A stretch of 64,000 bases of DNA, from assembly GCF_002154225.1 (NCBI RefSeq), contig NZ_MTSE01000002.1:1-64000 (forward strand). The letters run 5' to 3'. The notes beneath the pieces were generated by a model that ran no database searches, was not told the origin of the DNA, and saw only the letters and a list, made by a program, of their open reading frames with translations. This stretch comes from Hymenobacter crusticola (lineage in GTDB: Bacteria > Bacteroidota > Bacteroidia > Cytophagales > Hymenobacteraceae). Positions 6,792-15,789 of the stretch are shown piece after piece. The position numbers were made by a program, and so were the translations under genes. Every line of letters starts with the position of its first letter. The first letter of the stretch is position 1.

Positions 6792-9700
6792 TTGAAAGCC
6801 TCCGAATTTATCCAACTCTATCGTCACGACCCGGACGTGCTGCACGTAGCCAATGCCTTGAAAGAGGTGCCGGCTGATGCCGCGCGGCGTCTGCATATTC
6901 GTGGCTTGGTGGGCAGCCAGGATGCGGTGCTAGCCGTGACGCTGCACAAGCTACAACCTGAACAACACCATTTATTCATTCTGCACGACCGGGACGAGGC
7001 GAGCTATTTCTTGGCTGACTTGCAACATTTGCTTGGCAATGAGCACGATCCGCTGCTGTTTCCTAGCTCTTACAAGCGTGCTTACGCGTTCGACGAAACG
7101 GAAAATGCCAACGTGCTCATGCGTTCCGAGGTGCTGAACCAGCTGAACTCTCGGGAGAAAATTGGGCAGTTGCTTGTGACTTATCCGGAGGCACTGACCG
7201 AGAAGGTGATCAACCGGCAGAGCTTGGTGCAGCACACATTTTCGGCTAAGGTAGGCGACAAGCTCGACGTGAACTTCCTCGGCGAAATGCTGGCCGAATA
7301 CGACTTCGAGCGTACCGATTTTGTGTACGAAGCGGGCCAGTACGCCGTGCGTGGGGGTATCGTGGACGTGTTTAGCTACGCCAACGAGTTGCCGTTCCGC
7401 ATTGAGCTATTCGGCGACGAGGTAGAAAGCATCCGCACGTTCAACCCGGAAAGCCAGCTTTCAGTGGAAAAGCGCGAGTACATCAGCATCGTGCCCAACG
7501 TGCAGACCAAACTCCTGCAAGAAAAGCGCGAAGCGTTCCTGGACTTTATTCCGCGCAACACAACCATCTGGGTCAAGGACATGCGCCAAACCCTGGATGT
7601 GATAGACGAGTCGTTCGACAAGGCCGAGCAAGGTTTCAAGCAGGTGCTAGAAGAAGGCGGCGGTGTACAGATTGTGAGCAAGCCGGAGGATTTATTCGAG
7701 ACGGCAAAGTCGGTGAAGAAGCACCTCGATAACTTCACGGTGGTGGAGTTTGGGAAGCGCTTTTACTTTAAAACACCCACTGAGTTTGCCTTTGCTAGCA
7801 AGCCCCAACCTAGCTTCAATAAGGACTTCAGTCGCATCGTCAAGAACCTGAAGCAGAACCAGGAACAAGGCTACACTAATATCATCGCGGCCGATTCGGT
7901 GCGACAAGCCGACCGGCTTCGCACCATCTTCGATGAACTAGACAACAACGTGCAGTTTCAGCACTTGCTCATCGCCCTGCGCGAAGGCTACGTGGATGAG
8001 ACGCTGAAGCTCGTGGTGTATACCGACCATCAGCTGTTCGAGCGCTACTACCGCACCCAGGAAGTGCGGAAGTTTTCGAAGAAAAAGGCGCTTACGCTCA
8101 AGGAACTGCGCACGCTCCAGCCCGGCGACTACGTGGTGCACCAAGATCATGGTATTGCGCGCTTCGCCGGCATGATGCAAGTGGAAATAAACGACAAGGT
8201 ACAGGAAGCTATTCGCTTGGTGTACCGCGACGACGACGTGCTGACGGTGAGCGTGCATGCTCTGCACAAAATTGCCAAGTACAGTGGCGCTGAAGGTACG
8301 CCGCCGACCATGAGCAAGCTAGGTTCGCCGGAGTGGGAGAACAAGAAAAAGACTGTTAAGAAGAAGGTAAAAGACATTGCGGCCGAGCTGATTCGGCTGT
8401 ACGCCAAGCGCAAAACGGCGCCGGGTTATGCTTTCTCTAAGGATAGCTTCATGCAGGCGGAGCTAGAGTCAAGCTTCATCTACGAGGACACGCCCGACCA
8501 GGCCAAGGCCACCGAAGACGTGAAGCACGATATGGAAGTGCCACACCCCATGGACCGCCTCGTGTGCGGCGACGTGGGCTTCGGCAAAACGGAAGTGGCC
8601 ATTCGGGCGGCCTTCAAAGCCGTGGCCGATGGCAAGCAAGTGGCTATGTTGGTGCCAACCACCATTTTGGCGATGCAGCACTACCAAACCTTCCGCGAGC
8701 GGCTTTCCAACCTACCCGTGACGGTGGAGTACGTGAACCGCTTCAAAACCACGAAGCAAATCAAGGAGACCCTAGGTCGGGTAGGAGAGGGCAAGACCGA
8801 TATTCTGATTGGTACGCACCGCCTTACTAACAAGGATATCAAGTTCAAGGACTTAGGTCTGCTGATCATTGACGAAGAGCAGAAATTTGGGGTAAAGACC
8901 AAAGACAAGCTAAAGGAGCTGAAGGTAAACGTGGATACGCTTACGCTGTCGGCTACGCCAATTCCGCGCACGCTGCACTTCTCGCTCATGGGCGCCCGCG
9001 ACTTGTCGGTGATTGCCACGCCGCCGCCGAACCGGCAGCCGGTGCAAACGGAGCTGCACGTGTTTGATGAAACCATCGTGCGCGACGCGGTAGCTCGCGA
9101 GCTAAAGCGTGGAGGGCAGGTGTTCTATGTGCACAACCGGGTGAAAGACATTGAGGAGCAGGTGGCCATGATTATGCGCCTTGTGCCTGATGCACGCGTG
9201 ACTTATGTGCACGGCCAAATGGAGGGCGACCAGCTTGAAAAGCGCATGATGAAGTTTGTGGAAGGCGAGTACGACGTGCTAGTCGCCACTAACCTAATTG
9301 AGAGCGGCTTGGATATTCCGAACGCTAACACCATGATTATCAACCGGGCTCACCTCACCGGCCTGAGTGACTTGCACCAGATGCGGGGCCGCGTAGGGCG
9401 CTCCAACAAGAAAGCGTATTGCTTCCTGCTTACGCCACCCGTAGCCAACCTGCCCGCCGATGCCCGCAAGCGCTTAAACACGCTGGAGGAATTCTCGGAC
9501 CTAGGAGCCGGCTTCAACGTCGCCATGCGCGACCTCGACATTCGGGGCGCCGGCAACCTGCTGGGTGGTGAGCAAAGCGGTTTTATCAACGACCTAGGTT
9601 TTGAGACCTACCACCAGATTTTGGATGAGGCAGTGCAGGAACTGAAGGAAACGGAGTTCCGTGACCTATTCCTGGGTGACTCCACAGGGCGCTTGCAGGA

Positions 9701-10232
9701 AGCCGCCGCTGTAGCCCGCCCGAAGGAGTGCAACATCGAAACGGACCTGCAAATCCTGATTCCGGAGCAGTACGTGACCAACGTATCGGAGCGCTTACAG
9801 CTCTACTCGAAGCTCGACCGGGTAAAAGATATGGCTGAGCTGCGCAAGTTGGTGAACGGTATGATTGACCGCTTCGGCCCGCTCCCGCATGAGGTGGAGC
9901 AGCTCATCGACATTGTAAAGCTACGCTGGCAGGGGTGCCAGGCTGGCTTCGAGAAGATTACGCTCAAGAAAGACTTGTTGAAAGGCTACATCCAAGCCGA
10001 AAACAACGAGGCGTACTTCCAAGGAGCACAGTTCGGCAACATCCTGAACTACGTGCAAACTCACCCCACTAAAGCTCGCATGAAGGAGCGGAAAGACCAG
10101 CTCATCATTAGCATTGAGGAAGTGAAAAACGTGCAGGCCGCCAAGCGTATCCTTAGTGAGCTAGGTAGCGAAGAAAAAGCCGAGCAACCCGTGTTAGCAG
10201 GTTCGGCAAACGACAACGAGGACGAAGGCTAG
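6792..10232 (+). CDS. mfd: Transcription-repair coupling factor Mfd
   Basis: 1146 residues, the normal Mfd length. Mfd is the ATP-driven translocase that pushes stalled RNA polymerase off lesions and recruits UvrA. In order: UvrB-like N-terminal modules (about 1-350), the CarD-like RNA-polymerase interaction domain (LQPGDYVVHQDHGIARFAGM near 440-465), helicase motor with Walker A GFGKTE near 595, DEEQKFG near 692, LSATPIPRTL near 718 and QMRGRVGRS near 862, then the C-terminal D7 domain. The start is TTG at 6792: an in-frame TAG at 6777-6779 leaves no upstream ATG, and MKASEFIQLY matches Bacteroidota Mfd N-termini. Long hairpin terminator at 10258. Confidence 0.98.
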   Translation: MKASEFIQLYRHDPDVLHVANALKEVPADAARRLHIRGLVGSQDAVLAVTLHKLQPEQHHLFILHDRDEASYFLADLQHLLGNEHDPLLFPSSYKRAYAFDETENANVLMRSEVLNQLNSREKIGQLLVTYPEALTEKVINRQSLVQHTFSAKVGDKLDVNFLGEMLAEYDFERTDFVYEAGQYAVRGGIVDVFSYANELPFRIELFGDEVESIRTFNPESQLSVEKREYISIVPNVQTKLLQEKREAFLDFIPRNTTIWVKDMRQTLDVIDESFDKAEQGFKQVLEEGGGVQIVSKPEDLFETAKSVKKHLDNFTVVEFGKRFYFKTPTEFAFASKPQPSFNKDFSRIVKNLKQNQEQGYTNIIAADSVRQADRLRTIFDELDNNVQFQHLLIALREGYVDETLKLVVYTDHQLFERYYRTQEVRKFSKKKALTLKELRTLQPGDYVVHQDHGIARFAGMMQVEINDKVQEAIRLVYRDDDVLTVSVHALHKIAKYSGAEGTPPTMSKLGSPEWENKKKTVKKKVKDIAAELIRLYAKRKTAPGYAFSKDSFMQAELESSFIYEDTPDQAKATEDVKHDMEVPHPMDRLVCGDVGFGKTEVAIRAAFKAVADGKQVAMLVPTTILAMQHYQTFRERLSNLPVTVEYVNRFKTTKQIKETLGRVGEGKTDILIGTHRLTNKDIKFKDLGLLIIDEEQKFGVKTKDKLKELKVNVDTLTLSATPIPRTLHFSLMGARDLSVIATPPPNRQPVQTELHVFDETIVRDAVARELKRGGQVFYVHNRVKDIEEQVAMIMRLVPDARVTYVHGQMEGDQLEKRMMKFVEGEYDVLVATNLIESGLDIPNANTMIINRAHLTGLSDLHQMRGRVGRSNKKAYCFLLTPPVANLPADARKRLNTLEEFSDLGAGFNVAMRDLDIRGAGNLLGGEQSGFINDLGFETYHQILDEAVQELKETEFRDLFLGDSTGRLQEAAAVARPKECNIETDLQILIPEQYVTNVSERLQLYSKLDRVKDMAELRKLVNGMIDRFGPLPHEVEQLIDIVKLRWQGCQAGFEKITLKKDLLKGYIQAENNEAYFQGAQFGNILNYVQTHPTKARMKERKDQLIISIEEVKNVQAAKRILSELGSEEKAEQPVLAGSANDNEDEG

Positions 10233-10257
10233 GTTCTGGTTGCCAATAAGATACAGC

Positions 10258-10310
10258 GCTGCCCCGCTAGTTTCCTATGTTTGGAAGCTGGTGGGGCAGC
10301 ATTGTTTTTA
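10258..10310 (+). terminator. Terminator after mfd
   Basis: An 18-bp stem with three G-T pairs (10258-10275 with 10283-10300), 7-nt loop, then ATTGTTTTTA. Confidence 0.8.
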
Positions 10311-10493
10311 TAAGATGGCAGCTTCAAAGTTGCGTCAAGCTTTGGCAGGAATGTTAAAAAGTGGCTCTACAGGGAATAGGTCATGTTGTGTCGCTACTTA
10401 GCTTGGGCCACGTGGCGCGGAGTGGCTAGTAGGAATAGGCTAAGCAGTTTGCTATATTTCGTTGTAAGCTGCTGATTGTAAAACCCTCGTGCA

Positions 10494-10877
10494 ATGAACC
10501 CAAACCAAAAAGCATGGTGGCACCTAGGTTTTGTGGGCATGTGCCTGCTGGTGGCCGATCAGCTACCGCAGTGGCACAAGCTATGGTTCGTTTCCGAAAC
10601 CGGTCATTATCACACCAGTTCTACCATCACTGTGCTGCTGTTGCTGAGTATGTTTCTGCGCCGGCGACCTAGCCTAGGGTTGATGGTAGCTTGGCAGATG
10701 GTGCAGCTGTTCATTATTGGCTCGGTGCTCCTCTTGAGCTTTCCCGACGGGAACTATGTTTTCGGCTTTTCTCTGTTGGGCTTCTTACGCCTAATAGCCC
10801 TAGGTGTCATCTTCTTTTCTGCCGAGCTAAACCGTTACGTGCGCTACAAACCGACTGACACCACCTCCGCCATGTAG
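10494..10877 (+). CDS. Small integral membrane protein of unknown function
   Basis: 127 residues, mostly hydrophobic with about four membrane segments: 8-24, 40-55, 66-84 and 92-112, separated by short charged turns (RRRPS at about 56). It opens MNPNQKAWWHLGFVG and ends in a polar tail with Arg and Lys, positioned cytoplasmic by the positive-inside rule. I do not recognise the family. The next gene, a GNAT acetyltransferase, begins 19 bp after its stop, so the two are probably one transcript. Confidence 0.75.
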   Translation: MNPNQKAWWHLGFVGMCLLVADQLPQWHKLWFVSETGHYHTSSTITVLLLLSMFLRRRPSLGLMVAWQMVQLFIIGSVLLLSFPDGNYVFGFSLLGFLRLIALGVIFFSAELNRYVRYKPTDTTSAM

Positions 10878-10896
10878 CCCCAAAAACAGCCGCGCC

Positions 10897-11445
10897 ATGT
10901 TCAACGCCTTGCAGTCGGATTCGATAACGCTCTATCTCATCAACGACGACAACCTGGCTGAGGTCTACGAGCTGTTCCAAGGCTTTCCGGATTCCAAGTC
11001 GATGTTGGAAGAGCTGTTTCGCAACTACCTGCCGCGCTACGAACGCAGCCAGCGCACCAATTTTGGCTTCTATTCCATGCTAGGCGACGAGCTAGCCGGC
11101 ATGACGCTGCTGACGGTGGATAGCTGGGAAGAACGCGCCGGCTCGACTGGTGCCGACCTATTTGAGCACATGCGCGGCCGGGGGATTACGCCCCGCAGCA
11201 AGCCGCACCTGTTCTACCTAGCTTTTGAAATCCTAGGTCTGAACCGGGTAGCCACCGGCTGCCGCGTTTCCAATCTGGCGTCGAAACGCTCCATCGAAAA
11301 AACGCTAGGGTTTCAACTGGAAGGCGTGATGCGCGAATCGGGAGTGAACGACCAAGGTGAGTTTGAGGACGAGCTGCTCTATGCCATCTTGCGGCGCGAT
11401 TGGCTAGCGCTGTATGACAAGTCCTTGGTGCGGATAATGGAATAG
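10897..11445 (+). CDS. GNAT family N-acetyltransferase, RimJ/RimL-like
   Basis: 182 residues. The C-terminal half has the RimL-type layout: LFYLAFEILGLNRVATGCRVSNLASKRSIEKTLGFQLEGVMRE, that is the strand after the acetyl-CoA loop, the conserved N followed by S-x-x-x-x-E-K-x-G-F, and a final strand DELLYAILRRDW. The N-terminal 90 residues are more divergent than in RimJ/RimL, and the classical Q/RxxGxA loop is degenerate (around MRGRGITPRSKPH). Substrate therefore unclear: protein N-terminus, amine or antibiotic are all possible. Likely co-transcribed with the small membrane protein before it. Confidence 0.8.
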   Translation: MFNALQSDSITLYLINDDNLAEVYELFQGFPDSKSMLEELFRNYLPRYERSQRTNFGFYSMLGDELAGMTLLTVDSWEERAGSTGADLFEHMRGRGITPRSKPHLFYLAFEILGLNRVATGCRVSNLASKRSIEKTLGFQLEGVMRESGVNDQGEFEDELLYAILRRDWLALYDKSLVRIME

Positions 11446-11455
11446 ATAACGCATT

Positions 11456-11500
11456 CGCTAGGCCGTTCTGCTGCGCTGATCGAAGCATGACGGCCTAGCG
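11456..11500. terminator. Hairpin between the GNAT and GlxA-like genes
   Basis: Eleven-bp inverted repeat CGCTAGGCCGT / ACGGCCTAGCG with a 23-nt loop between convergent genes. It lacks a clean T run, so its strength as a terminator is uncertain. Confidence 0.55.
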
Positions 11501-11518
11501 TGAAAGTTTTCGAGCATC

Positions 11519-12496
11519 CTAGGCTACTCGCTCCCGGCTGTATTTGTCTCGGTACTGCTTGGGCGACAAACCGGTGATGCGCTTGAAGGTGTCCCGAAAC
11601 GCTTTTGGGTCGGTGTAGCCGACGTTGTACATCACTTCGTTCACATTCTCGCGCGACGACTCTAAACTATTCTTGGCTGCTTCCACCTTCACCCGCTGAA
11701 TGTACTCGACCACGGAGTTGGCGGTGGCTTTCTTGAAGCGGCGCTCTAGGTTGCGGCGACTCAGCGCGAGCATATCAGCGAGTTGATCAACCGTTATCTT
11801 CTCCTGGTAGTTGTCCTCGATGTAGGTCTGGGCGCGTTTCACCGGCTCGTCGCTGTGTTCTTTCTGCCCGTTGAAGATGACGAAGGCCGACTGGCTGACG
11901 CGCTCAATATCAATTTGAAACACCTTGGCGCACAGTACGGCCATATCGCGGCCTGCGTATTTCTCGATGAGGTAGAGCACCAAGTTAAGGTAGGAAAAAG
12001 CCCCGCCGCTGGAATAAATGCCGTGCTCGTCGGTGATAAGTTTGTTTTCCACCAGCTCCACCTCCGGGAACATGCGGCGAAAGTCATTAGCGGCGGCCCA
12101 GTGCGTGGTGCACTTCCGGCCGGCAATCAGCCCAGTAGAGGCGAGCAGGAAGGCGCCTAGGCATAAGCTCGCTACTTCAGCGCCCTGCTTATACTGCCGA
12201 ACGATCCAAGGAATAAAGTCCTGATTAGCCTGCAACGCGTCGGCTGGGTTGCCATCCACGGCCGGAATAATGACCAGATCTGTGCGGTCGAGGTGCTCCG
12301 TTAGCAATTCCGTGTACACGTTGTACATCCCCCCGCACACCGGCGTTTCGTGGGCTAGGCCTACGAGTTGCACCTGAAACAAGGGCAGCTTGCCCATGCG
12401 CTGTAGCAGGGCATTCACTTCGGTGAACACCAGGCGGGGCCCTTCGATGCTGCCTAGCACGGCCCCGCGTGGAACCAGGATGGTGATATGCTTCAT
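11519..12496 (-). CDS. GlxA family transcriptional regulator (DJ-1/PfpI-like sensor with AraC helix-turn-helix)
   Basis: 325 residues. Residues 1-190 form a glutamine-amidotransferase-like (DJ-1/PfpI) domain with the nucleophile-elbow Cys in VASLCLGAFLLASTGL near 113 and IYSSGGAFSYLNLVLYLIEKY. Residues about 220-322 hold the double AraC helix-turn-helix: ITVDQLADMLALSRRNLERRF and VMYNVGYTDPKAFRDTFKRITGLSPKQYR. Such regulators usually sense a small metabolite through the N-terminal domain, which is not catalytic, and activate neighbouring genes. It is divergent from a DoxX-like gene; a pair of direct repeats in between (12553-12594) is a plausible binding site. Confidence 0.92.
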   Translation of the reverse strand: MKHITILVPRGAVLGSIEGPRLVFTEVNALLQRMGKLPLFQVQLVGLAHETPVCGGMYNVYTELLTEHLDRTDLVIIPAVDGNPADALQANQDFIPWIVRQYKQGAEVASLCLGAFLLASTGLIAGRKCTTHWAAANDFRRMFPEVELVENKLITDEHGIYSSGGAFSYLNLVLYLIEKYAGRDMAVLCAKVFQIDIERVSQSAFVIFNGQKEHSDEPVKRAQTYIEDNYQEKITVDQLADMLALSRRNLERRFKKATANSVVEYIQRVKVEAAKNSLESSRENVNEVMYNVGYTDPKAFRDTFKRITGLSPKQYRDKYSRERVA

Positions 12497-12552
12497 AACC
12501 GGAAACGGACGTGACGTGGATAATAAGCAAGCGGAAGTCGACGGGGTAAATG

Positions 12553-12594
12553 TGCTAAAATATTTCGCAATATCCTGCTAAAATTTGTCGCAAT
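12553..12594. promoter_or_regulatory. Pair of direct repeats, possible GlxA-type operator
   Basis: TGCTAAAATATTTCGCAAT at 12553-12571 and TGCTAAAATTTGTCGCAAT at 12576-12594 agree at 17 of 19 positions and start 23 bp apart, about two helical turns. AraC-type proteins typically bind such tandem half-sites. Location: 57 bp before the regulator start, 115 bp before the DoxX start. Confidence 0.6.
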
Positions 12595-12708
12595 TCACCC
12601 GGCTTTCGCCGCATTTGCCCCCGTAGTGTCCCTCGGTTTTCGTACACCTTTGTGTTGTGCATAAGGCACATAGGTTTTTTACGATTTCCACTTCTCACTA
12701 CCTAAGCT

Positions 12709-13167
12709 ATGAAACCAAAAACGCTCACCACCTTTTACTGGGCCCTTACCATTTTGTGCTCCCTCTCCATGCTGATGGCCGGGGTCGTTGAAATGATGCG
12801 CTCGGCTGAGGGGCAAGAAATTATGCGCCACCTAGGCTATCCGGTCTATATCCTCACCATTATCGGCGTAGGCAAAACGCTGGGCGCATTAGCGCTTATT
12901 CAGAACGCGTTTCGCACCCTGAAGGAGTGGGCTTATGCCGGCTTCACGATCAACATGCTGGGTGCCGCTGCTTCCCGGGCCTACGCCGGCGACAGTTTGG
13001 CGCTGATCCTGTCACCCTTCCTGTTTCTGGCGGTGCTGCTCACGTCTTACTTCCTCTGGAAAAAGCGGCTGGCGCAATTAAGTAGTCAGAGGCAACCCTC
13101 TGCCCTAAAACTGGCATCTGAGCCAACAGAAAAGACACTAACCCCAACCGCTGGCTTGGTCGCGTAG
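12709..13167 (+). CDS. DoxX-like integral membrane protein
   Basis: 152 residues with four membrane helices at about 8-28, 46-66, 75-95 and 100-118, the DoxX/DoxD-like arrangement. KTLTTFYWALTILCSLSMLMAG followed by GYPVYILTIIGVGKTLGALAL and LKEWAYAGFTINMLGA is the pattern of the DoxX-like group common in Bacteroidota. The C-terminal 35 residues are polar. Function in these short members is unproven; some relate to redox or quinone-linked processes. The gene is divergent from the GlxA-like regulator and 40 bp ahead of a DHFR-like reductase, suggesting a small regulated operon. Confidence 0.88.
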   Translation: MKPKTLTTFYWALTILCSLSMLMAGVVEMMRSAEGQEIMRHLGYPVYILTIIGVGKTLGALALIQNAFRTLKEWAYAGFTINMLGAAASRAYAGDSLALILSPFLFLAVLLTSYFLWKKRLAQLSSQRQPSALKLASEPTEKTLTPTAGLVA

Positions 13168-13207
13168 CTGCCTAGGTCGGGAATATTTTACTGCTGGTCA
13201 GAACGCT

Positions 13208-13753
13208 ATGAGAAAAGTAATTGTGTCCGAGTTCCTGTCGTTAGACGGGGTGATGGAAGAGCCTCTATGGACTTTTAAGTACTTTAATGAGGAACAGGCT
13301 ACGTACAAGCTCAACGAGCTGCGGGCTTCCGATGCCTTATTGCTGGGGCGCGTGACGTACGAAGGGTTTGCAACCGCTTGGCCAGACCGTAAGGATGAAC
13401 AAGGCTTCGCTGACCGCATGAACAGCTTGCCTAAGTACGTGGTGTCGACCACGCTACAGGAAGCCGCATGGAACAACTCGCACGTAATCCGCACGAACGT
13501 GGCCGAAGAAGTAGCGCAGTTGAAGCAACAGCCCGGCCAAAACATTTTGGTGGGCGGCAGTGGGCAGTTGGTTCAAACCCTGATGCAGCATGACCTGATT
13601 GACGAATACCGGATCATGTTCTTCCCAGTTGTGATAGGCCAAGGCAAGCGCTTATTTAGGCAAGGCAGCATGGCCACGCTAAAGCTGACCGACGCGCAGA
13701 CGTTTGCCTCGGGCGTGACGGTGCTCACCTACCAGCCCGACCGCAGCAGCTAG
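13208..13753 (+). CDS. Dihydrofolate reductase-like (RibD C-terminal domain) protein
   Basis: 181 residues spanning a single RibD_C/DHFR-fold domain. It begins MRKVIVSEFLSLDGVMEEP, carries LLLGRVTYEGFATAWP at about 46-61, NILVGGSGQLVQTLMQHDLIDEYRIMFFPVVIGQGKRLF at about 114-153. The GGSGQL loop and the IDE-rxxxxPvvxGxGxrLF block define the YwjB/YyaP group, presumed NADPH-dependent reductases of unknown substrate. It is not the housekeeping folate enzyme. The start lies 40 bp after the DoxX-like gene in the same direction, and the pair may respond to the adjacent GlxA-like regulator. Confidence 0.9.
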   Translation: MRKVIVSEFLSLDGVMEEPLWTFKYFNEEQATYKLNELRASDALLLGRVTYEGFATAWPDRKDEQGFADRMNSLPKYVVSTTLQEAAWNNSHVIRTNVAEEVAQLKQQPGQNILVGGSGQLVQTLMQHDLIDEYRIMFFPVVIGQGKRLFRQGSMATLKLTDAQTFASGVTVLTYQPDRSS

Positions 13754-13890
13754 GTTTGCTGCGGCCGTTGGAGCCTAGGCCGAAAGCGGCAGATGGGCAG
13801 ACCTAAACATAGCTCGGCCAGAAACCGTATGAGGGAACGGCGGGTCACCGAACCTGCCCGTCTTTCGATTTTCCTAACAAGACACCTCCG

Positions 13891-14226
13891 ATGAAAACAT
13901 TACTTGCTTTTGCTACTGTTTGTTCGTTGAGCATCACGGCTGCTGCCGCCCAAACTACTTCGCCCGCTACGGGCACCACGCCTACCGTAAACGGCACGGC
14001 TAGCCCCCAGTCGTCGCCACCCGCGCAGCCAAATAGCTCGTTGGGCACGCTGCCGAGCAGCAACACCCAGCCGGCCAGCGACATGCAAACGGGCACCACC
14101 AGCGGCTCTACCATTTCGGGTAGCACAACGGGCGGCAACCTGAAGAAGGCCAATAAAGACATGAAGAAGGATGGGATGAAAAAGTCGAAGATGAAATCGT
14201 CGACTTCCACCAGCACCACCCAGTAA
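13891..14226 (+). CDS. Small exported Ser/Thr-rich low-complexity protein
   Basis: 111 residues. Residues 1-20 (MKTLLAFATVCSLSITAAAA) form a signal peptide with an Ala-x-Ala-like cleavage site before QTTSPA. The mature part to about residue 85 is rich in Thr, Ser, Pro and Gly with no predicted fold, and the last 27 residues are strongly basic (KKANKDMKKDGMKKSKMK). I know of no function; similar short proteins are common in Hymenobacter. The gene at 16912 is built the same way (signal peptide, QTTS start of the mature chain, Ser/Thr/Gly chain), so they are probably paralogues or convergent low-complexity envelope proteins. Confidence 0.75.
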   Translation: MKTLLAFATVCSLSITAAAAQTTSPATGTTPTVNGTASPQSSPPAQPNSSLGTLPSSNTQPASDMQTGTTSGSTISGSTTGGNLKKANKDMKKDGMKKSKMKSSTSTSTTQ

Positions 14227-14238
14227 GCCACAAAGCTT

Positions 14239-14283
14239 GCCCAAAGAAAAAGGCCGCCCCTAGGGTGGCCTTTTTCTTTGGGC
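14239..14283. terminator. Long-stem terminator after the Ser/Thr-rich protein gene
   Basis: A 21-bp stem with one G-T pair (14239-14259 with 14263-14283) and a 3-nt loop. T-rich segment CTTTTTCTTT is part of the stem, A-rich on the other side. Confidence 0.88.
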
Positions 14284-14418
14284 CTTGGCAAAAGCTAAAG
14301 GCTACCCCATGTACTTGTTTCTGGCCTATTGGAGCGCCGCAAAAGCTATTCTGAGCCGTCGATAGCTGCCGCTTGCCCGGCGCTGTGTACCTTGTTCAAC
14401 TCACGTACGCTGGTTTAC

Positions 14419-15660
14419 ATGCTCCACCTTCGCACTGCTTTCCTCCCGATGCTGCTTATGCTATCCGCGCTATCTGTTCGTGCCCAAACCGCTGAGGCTA
14501 AACTACAAGCCAAAGCCCGCGCCATCCACGAGCAGGCGTTCGTGCTCGACTCACACCAGGATACGCCCGGTAACCTGCTCAAACCCGGCTTCGACCTCAC
14601 CAAAGATCACACGCCCGCCGAAGAAGCACAAGTTGACTTCCCCAAGATGAAGCGCGGCGGCCTGGATGGCGCGTTTTGGGCGGTGTATGTGGGGCAGGGG
14701 CCGCGCACGCCGGAAGGCACAGCCGCCATCCGGCAAGAAGTGCAGGCCTTGTTCGATGTCATCCACGGTGCCATCAAGCAGCACCCGACGGAGCTAGCCC
14801 TGGCAACGACGCCCGACGAAGCGTTGCGTATCCGCAAAGCTGGGCAGCGCGCCATTTTTATTGGCATGGAAAACGGCTACCCAATTGGGCAGGACCTAGG
14901 TATGCTCCAAACCTACTACAACCAAGGAGCGCGCTACATCACGCTTTGCCACTCCTCCAACAACGATATCTGCGATTCTTCCACCGACCCCAAAGGTCCC
15001 GAGCACCAAGGGTTGAGCGCTTTTGGCCGCCAAGTGGTGCAGGAGATGAACCGCCTGGGCATGATGGTCGACGTGTCGCACACCTCTGATTCTACGTTCT
15101 ACGACGTGCTGCGCCTCTCTACGGTGCCCATCATTGCCTCGCACTCGGGTAGCCGCGTGCTCAGTGATATGGCCCGCAACCTCACCGATGACATGCTGCG
15201 CGACCTAGCCCGGCACGACGGCGTAGTGCAGCTGAACCTCTTTAGCCCGTATGTAAAAACAGAGCAGAAATCGCCTGAGCGGCAGGCGGCGGAGCAGGCA
15301 TTTTGCGCCAAATGGCACATCAAAACCTTCCTCAATGTGTATGCGCTGCCGCCCGCCGACCGCAAGGAAGCCCTGGCAGAATACACGCAAATTGAGAAGC
15401 AGTACCCGGTACCGTTGGCCAATGTGCAGGACGCGGCCAACCAGATCGACCACCTTGTACAAGTGGCCGGCATCGACCACGTAGGCATCGGCTCCGACTT
15501 CGATGGCGGGACCATTCTCACGGGCCTGGCCGATATTGGCGACTTTCCGAACTTGACCATGGAACTCGTACGCCGTGGCTACTCGGCCCGCGACATTAAC
15601 AAAATTTGGAGCGGCAACCTATTTCGGGTAATGCGAGCGGTGGAAAAAGGCAAAGCTTAA
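14419..15660 (+). CDS. Membrane dipeptidase, peptidase family M19 (exported)
   Basis: The frame opens at 14329 but the ATG at 14419 is followed by a signal peptide (MLHLRTAFLPMLLMLSALSV, cleavage near VRA/QTAEA), so 413 residues are assigned. M19 renal-dipeptidase features: the HxD metal pair in LDSHQDTPGN near residue 44, the bridging Glu in GMENGYPIG near 152, the His residues in MVDVSHTSDSTF and IIASHSGSR, and the Asp in VGIGSDFDGG near 360. Family members hydrolyse dipeptides, including some with D-residues at the C-terminal side, with a binuclear zinc centre. Expected in the periplasm or outside the cell. No operon partner. Confidence 0.93.
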   Translation: MLHLRTAFLPMLLMLSALSVRAQTAEAKLQAKARAIHEQAFVLDSHQDTPGNLLKPGFDLTKDHTPAEEAQVDFPKMKRGGLDGAFWAVYVGQGPRTPEGTAAIRQEVQALFDVIHGAIKQHPTELALATTPDEALRIRKAGQRAIFIGMENGYPIGQDLGMLQTYYNQGARYITLCHSSNNDICDSSTDPKGPEHQGLSAFGRQVVQEMNRLGMMVDVSHTSDSTFYDVLRLSTVPIIASHSGSRVLSDMARNLTDDMLRDLARHDGVVQLNLFSPYVKTEQKSPERQAAEQAFCAKWHIKTFLNVYALPPADRKEALAEYTQIEKQYPVPLANVQDAANQIDHLVQVAGIDHVGIGSDFDGGTILTGLADIGDFPNLTMELVRRGYSARDINKIWSGNLFRVMRAVEKGKA

Positions 15661-15789
15661 GGGCCACGGAAAAGCTAGGTATCCTAGGGATTAAACCAAG
15701 GTGTATTGAACGAGTCCAAGAAAATATCGTTTAATACCTAGTGGCCTTCGGTGAGAAGCGTCCTTTTTTCCATCCTGACTTTCAACGAG

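Noticed and set aside
6549..6877. Two ORFs ahead of mfd (from 6549 and 6584)
   Set aside because: No recognisable protein features; one overlaps the mfd start and the other shares its frame but ends at 6779.
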